Shown here: positions 37,250 to 44,460 of the stretch, in pieces
Layout of the letters: each line of letters begins with the position of its first letter
How positions within the stretch are numbered: position 1 is the first letter of the stretch
Assembly (NCBI GenBank): GCA_024642565.1
Contig: JAHEAV010000017.1
Span: 1 to 64,000 of the forward strand
Source of the DNA: Erythrobacter sp.
GTDB taxonomy: Bacteria > Pseudomonadota > Alphaproteobacteria > Sphingomonadales > Sphingomonadaceae
Direction: 5' to 3'
DNA: 64,000 nucleotides
Program-made: the position numbers and the translations under genes
Notes under the pieces: model-generated
Database searches by the model: none
What the model saw: only the letters and a program-made list of their open reading frames with translations
Told to the model about the DNA's origin: nothing

Positions 37250-38593
37250 TCACACCGCCTCCCCTTGCAAAACAATCGGACTGCGCAGCACGGTTCCGTG
37301 CCGGATCCTTGCCCGCAACAAGACCGTTACCCAAAGCACCACCAGCACCGTTGCCGATGAACCATAAAGGCCAAGTTCAAACCCGCCGGTTGCATCCTTG
37401 GCCATCCCCCACAGGATCGGGGCAACGAACGCACCGATCTGGCTGACCGTATTGATCGCCGCGGCGCAGATGGCGAGCATCCGAAACGGCAGGACATCGG
37501 CCCAGATCATGACTTGCGAGACCGTTACCACTGTCCAGCTGGTGGAAAACAGTAGATAGCCTGCAACCACCATCGGGGCGCTCGTTGAAAGTGCTATTAG
37601 CGCCAGACCGGCTGCCATCAACGCCAGCGCAACAAGCAAGGCGATAAACCGATCCCCACGCCGATCCGAAAACCAGCCTGCCGACAACATGGAAATAGCC
37701 CCCAGGATACCGCCAAAGCTGATCGCGTAACCGGCCTGCTCCACATCGAGGCCTGTCCCATCCATCAACACTTCTGGCGCGGAGAGAGTCAGGCCGTAAA
37801 ACGCGCCAATTGTCATGCAACCAATCACGCCAAGCCAGCGGACCAGCGGATTGCCGAGCGCACGCAAGATATTGTGATCATCGTCCGGTCCGCGCAGCTT
37901 CGCATCGGCGGCCAGTTCCGACATCAGCCATTCGCGCTCGGGGTCTGTCAGAAATGTGGATTTTTCTGGCGTATCGGGCAGGCGCCACAGGACGATCAAG
38001 CCGACAATCACCGCAGGCAGACCCTCGAGCAGAAACAGCCATTGCCAGCCATGAAGACCCGCCATACCGTGCATGGAAAGAAGCCAGCTCGACACGATGC
38101 CCATCACCACGGCGGCCAACGGTCCGGCAACGTAGAACCGGCTGATCGCCCGCCCACGAACGGCGGTGGGAAACCAATGTGCGAGGTAGAACACGACTGC
38201 GGGAAAGAAACCGGCCTCGGCAAATCCAATCAAGAAGCGCAGTACATAGAAATGCAGCGGCGTCTGGATAAACATCATGGCGGCCGAAAACAGCCCCCAG
38301 GTGATCATGATCCGCGCAATCCAGCGGCGCGGACCGAAGCGCAGCATGATCATATTGGATGGCACTTCGAACAAGGCATAGGCGAGGAAAAACATTCCGC
38401 CCCCAAATCCATATACCGTGGCGCTAAAGCCCAGTTCATCGTTCATTTGGGTCGCTGCGAAACTAATGTTCACGCGGTCCATGTAAGCGATCAAATAGGC
38501 AAGCCCGAGCAGTGGCAAGATCCGCCAGCTGGCCTTGGCGACGGCGGAGCTCTCTATTTCATGCGCACTCGATTCATCAGCCACCGTGTACAT
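37250..38593 (-). CDS. MFS transporter, anion:cation symporter type
   Basis: The 447-residue protein has twelve membrane segments and the ACS-family marks LAYLIAYMDRVNISFAA in helix 1 and LRFLIGFAEAGFFPAVVFYLAHWFP around helix 4. Relatives carry organic acids, phthalates or hexuronates. The ATG at 38593 is chosen; a TTG four codons upstream has AGGAG right next to it and is less likely. It lies 145 bases downstream of a Tat-exported intradiol dioxygenase in the same direction and may import an aromatic-derived acid, which is inference. Confidence 0.88.
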   Translation of the reverse strand: MYTVADESSAHEIESSAVAKASWRILPLLGLAYLIAYMDRVNISFAATQMNDELGFSATVYGFGGGMFFLAYALFEVPSNMIMLRFGPRRWIARIMITWGLFSAAMMFIQTPLHFYVLRFLIGFAEAGFFPAVVFYLAHWFPTAVRGRAISRFYVAGPLAAVVMGIVSSWLLSMHGMAGLHGWQWLFLLEGLPAVIVGLIVLWRLPDTPEKSTFLTDPEREWLMSELAADAKLRGPDDDHNILRALGNPLVRWLGVIGCMTIGAFYGLTLSAPEVLMDGTGLDVEQAGYAISFGGILGAISMLSAGWFSDRRGDRFIALLVALALMAAGLALIALSTSAPMVVAGYLLFSTSWTVVTVSQVMIWADVLPFRMLAICAAAINTVSQIGAFVAPILWGMAKDATGGFELGLYGSSATVLVVLWVTVLLRARIRHGTVLRSPIVLQGEAV

Positions 38594-38738
38594 CTCCTGA
38601 TGCAACTCCTGCGCAATTGGTCATGAATATGGAATGCCGGTCAATGGGCATTGGGAGGTAGAAGCGCTCACCGCCGCCCTGCTATGAGAACGGCCTTGGC
38701 GGACACGGTGTTCGTGCGCGTTATCTGCAGTGAATCCA

Positions 38739-39374
38739 CTAGGCGGCATCCATCAGCACGATATCCCAGCGATAGGCGGAAGGTGCCATCATCTGGGCAA
38801 CAGACGTGGGTGCCCCCTCGCCAAGATCCTTATAAAGGAAGTCCTTGGCATTTGCTTCAGCCTCTTCCGGGAAATACATCTGCGCCATCAGACGATGGGC
38901 ATGGCCTTGCACATCAAAGTGGATATGCGGCGTGCGCAAACCAAGCGGCGTATCGTAGAATTTCGGCTTGATCGTCTTGATCCGCCATTCCCCGCTCTTT
39001 CCCGTAACCAGATTGGCGACGCCTTGGAAATTGGGATCTAACGGCGCGGTGTTCTGCTCGTTTTCATGGGCATAGCGCCCCGCCGCATTGGCCTGCCACA
39101 ATTTGATATTGGCTCCCTTCAACGGCTTGCCATAACGGTCAAGCACCCGCCCGCTAATCTCGATCACATCACCAAGAGCACGCGTCTTGTGGCCTTTCAG
39201 CATGGTCAGATCGAAATCATCTTCCCCGTGATAACTGGTGGGAAAAAATGGCCCCATTGGCGATTCTGCCGTCAGTGGCGGCGCAGCCATCGTCCGGGTC
39301 GCTGCAATTGCACCAAACAAGGTTGCACCGACTGTGAAAGCCCTACGAGAGATATGTCTATCCAACCTATCCAT
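38739..39374 (-). CDS. Tat-exported intradiol ring-cleavage dioxygenase
   Basis: The 211-residue protein begins with a twin-arginine-like signal (SRRAFTVGATLFG, then TMAAPP). The catechol intradiol dioxygenase fold follows: PMGPFFPTSYHG and GRVLDRYGKPLKGANIKLWQANAAGRYAHENEQ. Iron(III) ligands are expected at the Tyr of GRYAH, the Tyr of KFYD and the two His of TPHIHFDV. Classical protocatechuate and catechol enzymes are cytosolic, so an exported form is unusual though known in this superfamily. It overlaps the upstream SnoaL-like gene by 8 bases. The substrate is unknown. Confidence 0.87.
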   Translation of the reverse strand: MDRLDRHISRRAFTVGATLFGAIAATRTMAAPPLTAESPMGPFFPTSYHGEDDFDLTMLKGHKTRALGDVIEISGRVLDRYGKPLKGANIKLWQANAAGRYAHENEQNTAPLDPNFQGVANLVTGKSGEWRIKTIKPKFYDTPLGLRTPHIHFDVQGHAHRLMAQMYFPEEAEANAKDFLYKDLGEGAPTSVAQMMAPSAYRWDIVLMDAA

Positions 39375-39750
39375 TCGGTTGCTCCTGTTCGTAAAAATAC
39401 CGTTCCTCGATGATCTTGCCGCCTTCGACCGTGTAGATGGCTATCTCGCTGAAAGGTCGGCGTTCGCCCGTCGCACGGCTGGTTATGATCATGTCGAGAA
39501 AAAGAGCGAAATGGTTGCCGGTCACGAACGGCCCATCAATCATGAGGTCATCCATCGCGCATGCGCTTAGCCGGTCATCGAGTTTCTCATGCGCGCGGGC
39601 AAATCCTTCGACCCTGGCAGGTGTTCCATCGGGCAATTCGGCAGGTTCGATACTGACGATATTGCTGGCCCAGTAGGTATCCGCTGCCATGCACGCCTCG
39701 CCAGCAGCAAGAAGATTGGTAAAATGCTGGGCCAGAGGTGCAATCGACAT
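39367..39750 (-). CDS. SnoaL-like / NTF2-fold protein
   Basis: The 127-residue protein has the NTF2-like pattern: an N-terminal helix (LAQHFTNLLAAGE), then strands ending in SEIAIYTVEGGKIIEERYFYEQ, the terminal signature of SnoaL-like polyketide-cyclase-type domains. These are small-molecule-binding or isomerase-like folds, and no catalytic residue can be assigned. ATG 39750 is chosen because the 18 codons before it do not resemble the fold. It overlaps the dioxygenase gene by 8 bases, suggesting that they act together. Confidence 0.75.
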   Translation of the reverse strand: MSIAPLAQHFTNLLAAGEACMAADTYWASNIVSIEPAELPDGTPARVEGFARAHEKLDDRLSACAMDDLMIDGPFVTGNHFALFLDMIITSRATGERRPFSEIAIYTVEGGKIIEERYFYEQEQPNG

Positions 39751-39854
39751 GCCGAAACCCCATCGTCTTGGCGGGATATTGCCCGACTGGCGACTGGGTC
39801 GCATCGCCGCCAGCCGGGCAACCTTGTCTGACCCCCTTCAAGGGGCCAATCGAA

Positions 39855-40382
39855 TTAAGCTCCGCCCTCCTTTTCAGGGGCAGCGACGGGGGCCGGAGTA
39901 TCAGACACAATGCCTTTGACGACCTTCATCGAACCATCTGCCTGACGTTTGAAGATCAGAATCCAGTTGCCTGTTTCAGTAGCAACCTTGGCCGTATCTG
40001 GATTGGTGAAATCGTAAGCATAGGTCGCACTATATACCGCCAGATCGCCCGAATTCGCAACGTCGATTGATTGATTATCGACCGTCAGATTCAAGGCCGG
40101 GTCCGCCACTTGCTGGGTCGTAATCGCCACTTCCGCGGCCTTGCCGACTCCATTGGGCTGACCGTGGAAGATGCCCACGTAATCGTCTGCCAGATTGTCG
40201 GTTGAGCCAGCAACATCACGTGCGACAAATGCGGCCACAGTTCTGTCGACACTCAGCTGAACCTCATCAGCGACTGCTGCAGTATCGACCGCGTCTCCTG
40301 ATGTTTGAGCAGTCCCGCAAGCCGCCAATGGCGTAAGAAAGCACGCAGCTGCAACCATTGGCATCAGAGTAGATTTCTTCAT
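39855..40382 (-). CDS. Lipoprotein with SnoaL/DUF4440-like domain
   Basis: The 175-residue protein has a lipoprotein signal with LAAC (Cys22). The mature NTF2-like domain (about 45-160) has VAAFVARDVAGSTDNLADDYVGIFHG, then AVYSATYAYDF and NWILIFKRQADGSMKVVKGI, the usual DUF4440 endings. It is probably envelope-anchored and binds a small ligand. It lies upstream of the SnoaL-like and dioxygenase genes on the same strand, and downstream of the TPR regulator gene. The function is inferred from fold only. Confidence 0.78.
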   Translation of the reverse strand: MKKSTLMPMVAAACFLTPLAACGTAQTSGDAVDTAAVADEVQLSVDRTVAAFVARDVAGSTDNLADDYVGIFHGQPNGVGKAAEVAITTQQVADPALNLTVDNQSIDVANSGDLAVYSATYAYDFTNPDTAKVATETGNWILIFKRQADGSMKVVKGIVSDTPAPVAAPEKEGGA

Positions 40383-40575
40383 CACGTCTTCTCCCCCTTG
40401 TGACGATGATTGCCCGTCGGCAACTTTCGCCGGCCACACCCGGTTCCCCGCCGCTCCATCTTCAGGTGAACCCGCACCCTGCGTTCGCCCTAACGATCAC
40501 AATCTATCTATTTCGCTATCAGGAAGGTGCGCCCCGGAGCTGGCGCAGGTCAACTGGCCCAGCGTGAATAAAACG

Positions 40576-42723
40576 TCAAACTTTGACCGGTTTCAGCTGG
40601 AAATAAGCAGAATCAAATTCGCTCGACCGCGGCATCAGATCTGGCCACCCATATTTCTCCCACGCCGCAACCATGCCAATCTTCTTGGCAAACGTCATGA
40701 AGCCGGGATGCTCCAGAATACGGCGGTTTGTTTCCTGGTCTGACCAAAGTGACATCAGCCCGAAGAAATTGGCGGGCGTGATCTGTTCGCCCAAGGTCTT
40801 GAAAAGCAATTCCGGATAACCCAGCCAGATCGCCGGCAATACAATGGTCGAATCGCACGGATCCGGCAGTGTCGCATGGAGCATGTCGAGCATCCGGCAA
40901 TAATTTACGCGGTCTTCCTCTTGGCCTCCGTGCAGACCTTTTGCGGCCATCAGCCAATATGCCTCCATCGCGGCTGGCTCCAGCGGTTCGGTTCCTGCTG
41001 GAGGGAAGATTACTGTGTTCATCAACATGCGAGTTTGCTGATATTGTTCGATTGCCAGGTCTTTATTGCCAGTGGCCGCAGTGGCTGCCGCAAGCCACAT
41101 CGATGGGTAGCCCAGGTCAACCATGCGTTGCCCGGCATCTATCGCCGCGTCGACCCACCCCAGATTAAGATAGGCAGTGCTGAGCATGGAATAATTGCGG
41201 CCATGGACCGGGTCCTGCGTAATCGCAGCTTCGATATAAGGTAACGCTTGCCGCGTCCGCCCGATGTAGAGAAGGAACGAACCGAGGCGAATGCAGACAT
41301 CGGGATTGTCGGGTTCCAGCCGATAGGCTTCCATCGCCAGATCAAGTGCGCCGACAATATCCTTTTTGGTCCATTGATGGATCGCCAACAAGGATCTGGC
41401 GTGGCCAAGATGCGGCGCAAGCTCAATCGCGCGGTTCGCACATTCAGCCATACGCTCCGATTCCGCCAACCGGTCCAGGCAGGGCGTGTACACTGCGGTA
41501 TAGACATGCGCTTCGGCCAGCGCGGTCCAGCATTCGGCAAATTCGGGATCGAGTGCGAGAGCTTCCTCAAGCAATTCGATCGCCTTGGCCAATACACCGT
41601 CGCCCATCGCCCGCATGGTCAGCGCCCGGCCTTGCAGATAAAGGCTGTAGGCTTTCCGGTTGATGGTCATGTTGCGAAATGGTGGATGATTGGGTTCAAG
41701 TTGCAATGCGCTGCACAATCCCGCTGTTACCGCTCGCGACATCTCTCCGCGCGAATTGAAAACATCCTCAAGACTGCCATCATAACGATAACCCCAGATT
41801 TCAAAGCCGGTCAGCCCATCGATCAGGCGAAGATTGATGCGAACTGCTTCGTCATGCCGTTGCACCGATCCTTCAACAACATGACTGACATGCAACATCG
41901 TGGCGATTTCGGGCAAACTTAGATCGGTATCGCGAAAGTGGCAGGACGATGTTCGGCCAGTGACCAATAATTTTGGCACTTTGCCAAGCGTCGTTATTAG
42001 CTCGTCCACAACCCCGTCAGCGACGTGGAATTGCCCGCCGACACTATCGAATTGGGAAAAGGGCAGCACGGCCAGCCGAACGTTTCCATCATATTTACGA
42101 AAGGCCGCCTTCTGGCCTGCATCGGGATCACGCAGCGACCACGCACCGAGCAAGGCTGACTGTTCATCAAGCCTGCCAGACCGTTCCAGCCGATCGAGTA
42201 ACCGCTGCACTGCCGCTGCAAGCCGCCCCTCGATCTGATCCCGCCGCATCGACAGCCATTCTTCGAAAGCGTCACCAAACCGGTGCTGATCCAGCAAGGG
42301 CTGCGCCCCAATCCCGATCAGCATTTTGCATGCTTCCCGGGTCTGCCCCGATGCAAGCGCGGCTTCCAGCACGTCCAGATCCGTCAGAATATGGCCGCGA
42401 CGCAGACTAATCCGGTTGCGGCTAATCGTCAGGGCTTCTTCGCCCAATGGCTCGAAAAGCTTGCCAAGCGCCAGCAAACACTGCCGCAAGCTGGCCCGTG
42501 CCTGTGCTTCGAATCGGCCAGGCCACAGCAATTTGCTCACATGATCGCGTTCGATCGGTTCCCCAGGTGCCAGGCACAACATCGCCAGAATGGCCCGTGC
42601 GCGGCGATTTGTAATGGAGATTTCGTTTTTATTCCGGTCTTTTAGGCGGAAATTTCCGAAAACGGTGGATTCAAGAGAAGGCACTGCCGTTGTTCGAAAT
42701 TCGCCTGGCTGCGCCCCCTTCAT
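40576..42723 (-). CDS. Winged-helix transcription regulator with TolB-like and TPR regions
   Basis: The 715-residue protein has an N-terminal OmpR/SARP-type winged helix (about 25-110, ending in ALTISRNRISLRRG) and a bacterial-transcriptional-activator-like helical part. A TolB-like domain with VRLAVLPFSQFDSV and HVVEGSVQRHDEAVRINLRLID (about 215-340) follows, then several TPRs. This is the architecture of CadC/HilA-like and adenylate-cyclase-like TPR regulators. There is no membrane helix. ATG 42723 is chosen since the extra 20 upstream residues are not fold-like. It may control the SnoaL-dioxygenase genes downstream of it, which is inference from position. Confidence 0.82.
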   Translation of the reverse strand: MKGAQPGEFRTTAVPSLESTVFGNFRLKDRNKNEISITNRRARAILAMLCLAPGEPIERDHVSKLLWPGRFEAQARASLRQCLLALGKLFEPLGEEALTISRNRISLRRGHILTDLDVLEAALASGQTREACKMLIGIGAQPLLDQHRFGDAFEEWLSMRRDQIEGRLAAAVQRLLDRLERSGRLDEQSALLGAWSLRDPDAGQKAAFRKYDGNVRLAVLPFSQFDSVGGQFHVADGVVDELITTLGKVPKLLVTGRTSSCHFRDTDLSLPEIATMLHVSHVVEGSVQRHDEAVRINLRLIDGLTGFEIWGYRYDGSLEDVFNSRGEMSRAVTAGLCSALQLEPNHPPFRNMTINRKAYSLYLQGRALTMRAMGDGVLAKAIELLEEALALDPEFAECWTALAEAHVYTAVYTPCLDRLAESERMAECANRAIELAPHLGHARSLLAIHQWTKKDIVGALDLAMEAYRLEPDNPDVCIRLGSFLLYIGRTRQALPYIEAAITQDPVHGRNYSMLSTAYLNLGWVDAAIDAGQRMVDLGYPSMWLAAATAATGNKDLAIEQYQQTRMLMNTVIFPPAGTEPLEPAAMEAYWLMAAKGLHGGQEEDRVNYCRMLDMLHATLPDPCDSTIVLPAIWLGYPELLFKTLGEQITPANFFGLMSLWSDQETNRRILEHPGFMTFAKKIGMVAAWEKYGWPDLMPRSSEFDSAYFQLKPVKV

Positions 42724-42882
42724 CGTCCCCACCGCTCTAAAGTACCCCCATGGGCACAATAGAGTTACTGCAGCGAAGTACAATTAGGTTAAGTATCGGC
42801 CGTGCAAGCGCTAGCTCTACAGCGAAAGTGGCGACTGCGAATGCCCTTCTACCTGGCCATAGCATTTCACAACATGGTGTTT

Positions 42883-42899
42883 ATGTCTTTCGGTGTCAT
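42883..42899 (+). promoter_or_regulatory. Putative LacI-family operator, copy 1 (MFS gene)
   Basis: ATGTCTTTCGGTGTCAT. It is identical to copies at 49496 and 54848 except for positions 6-8. The outer bases ATG-x-C / G-x-CAT are symmetric, and the right half GGTGTCAT has the CGGTG core common in LacI-family sites. It lies 82 bases before the MFS start. Confidence 0.8.
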
Positions 42900-42981
42900 A
42901 TCCTGCTTTCCTTATCCTGCGGAAACGCTAGGGTGAGAGAAAGAATTACACCTGGTTAGGGTGTAGACGGGAGAAGTTGCC

Positions 42982-44241
42982 ATGAACAACACGAGCAGTG
43001 CCACGATTGTGGCGGAAGACGGAGCCGCGCGCGCAAGGCGCTTGCTGGTCGCGCTGCTGTTTTTCGGTACGATTATCAATTACATTGATCGTCAGGTGCT
43101 CTCGTTGCTCAAACCGACAATATCGGCGGAGTATGGCTGGGGCGATGCTGAGTTCGCCCATTTCGCTTCCGCTAGCCAGCTCGCCGCGGCCGCAGCCCTT
43201 CTATTTGTCGGCTGGATCATCGACCGGTTCGGGGTCAAGCTCGCTTATGGCGCGGCGGTTGCGCTCTGGTCGGTTGCGGGTATGGCGCACGCGGTGGCTG
43301 CGACGGTAACTCAATTCGTTACCGCACGGGTCGCGCTGGTCGCGTTCGAATCCGTCAATACCCCGGCGGCTGTCAAGGCGGCGGCTGAGTTCCTGCCGAT
43401 CAGGCAACGGGCAATGGCGCTCGGCATCGTCAATACCGCACCAAACCTCGGCAACATCCTCGCCCCGCTCACAGTTGTCCCGTTCGCCGTCGCGTTCGGA
43501 TGGAAGACCGCGTTCGTCGTGACCGGTTTGCTGGGCTTTATATGGCTTGGCTTTTGGATTGTCGGTGTGCGCCGCCTTCAGCCACTGCCGCGCGCTGCGG
43601 CAGTTGAAGGTGCGCCAGTACGCTCGTCGTACAGCGAGGCTCTAAGCGATCGGAAGACCTGGGCAATCGCAGGAGCGAAAGCAATCACCGACATGTTCTG
43701 GTGGTTCTTCACCTTCTGGCTACCAGACCTGTTTCACAAGATTTTTCACCTTTCGCAGTCCGAGCTAGTTGGCCCAACTGCGCTTGCCTTTGCGATGGCG
43801 GCTCTTGGAGCGCTTACCGCAGGCAAGCTCTTTGGTGTGCTGCTTGGAAAGGGGCGCTCGGTCAATGCTGCCCGCAAGACCGGGATGCTGCTCTACGCAG
43901 TCGTGATCCTACCGATCCCGTTCGCGCTGACGGTTGACAGCGCCTGGACTGCGGCGGCGATCATCGGCCTAGGCCTTTTCGCGCACCAAGGATTCGGAAC
44001 GAACATCTTCGGCTTTGCTGCCGACGCGGTGCCAGCGCGCCGTGTGGCGACGGTCATGGCGATCGGCGCAATTGCCGGCAACATCGCAGGTTTTGGCATT
44101 CAGGAGGCCACCGGAGCGCTGCTGACCGCAGGTTTGGGCTATGCCCCGCTATTCTGGTTTGCGTCAGTAGCCTACCTTATCGCGCTCGCTTGGGTTCACC
44201 TGCTGGTACCCCGCATCGTAGCTGAGGACGATGCAGTCTGA
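42982..44241 (+). CDS. MFS permease of the sulfoquinovose regulon
   Basis: The 419-residue protein has twelve membrane segments and the hexuronate/ACS-transporter marks FFGTIINYIDRQVLSLLKP in helix 1 and FVTARVALVAFESVNTPAAVKAAAEFLP around helix 4-5. It probably takes an acidic sugar across the inner membrane. A GGGAG site precedes the ATG. A copy of the operator shared with the sulfoquinovosidase operon lies upstream, so sulfoquinovose or sulfoquinovosyl glycerol is the likely cargo. Cargo and regulation are inferences; the family is clear. It is divergent from the TPR regulator and faces the desaturase fusion gene. Confidence 0.85.
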   Translation: MNNTSSATIVAEDGAARARRLLVALLFFGTIINYIDRQVLSLLKPTISAEYGWGDAEFAHFASASQLAAAAALLFVGWIIDRFGVKLAYGAAVALWSVAGMAHAVAATVTQFVTARVALVAFESVNTPAAVKAAAEFLPIRQRAMALGIVNTAPNLGNILAPLTVVPFAVAFGWKTAFVVTGLLGFIWLGFWIVGVRRLQPLPRAAAVEGAPVRSSYSEALSDRKTWAIAGAKAITDMFWWFFTFWLPDLFHKIFHLSQSELVGPTALAFAMAALGALTAGKLFGVLLGKGRSVNAARKTGMLLYAVVILPIPFALTVDSAWTAAAIIGLGLFAHQGFGTNIFGFAADAVPARRVATVMAIGAIAGNIAGFGIQEATGALLTAGLGYAPLFWFASVAYLIALAWVHLLVPRIVAEDDAV

Positions 44242-44366
44242 TCCATCGAGAAGCGGCCCGGGGGTATGCCCTTCCAGGCCTGACAGGGTAACACCGGCTT
44301 CACCAAATTCTGGCTTGTTGCGTGGCGATGGGGGCAAGCGTGTTTGCAACACTAACTTATGTTGGA

Positions 44367-44434
44367 CCAACCCTATCTGGGTGGCTGGCTCATGATCCTT
44401 TATTGGCTTGGCGGTAGTACAAGATAGGGTTTGG
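44367..44434. repeat. Inverted repeat CCAACCCTATCT / AGATAGGGTTTGG
   Basis: Arms at 44367-44378 and 44422-44434 match over 12 bases apart from one extra T, separated by 43 bases. It lies between two convergent stops, so it could fold as a large bidirectional terminator or be a scar of a mobile element. No transposase remnant is visible between the arms. Confidence 0.55.
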
Positions 44435-44460
44435 ACGTCTATATCCAGACATCGGAAGGC

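Noticed and set aside
44164-44370. A 68-codon minus-strand frame past the MFS gene, considered as a transposase remnant
   Set aside because: No transposase motif could be seen and no ribosome site precedes it; only the nearby inverted repeat is kept.
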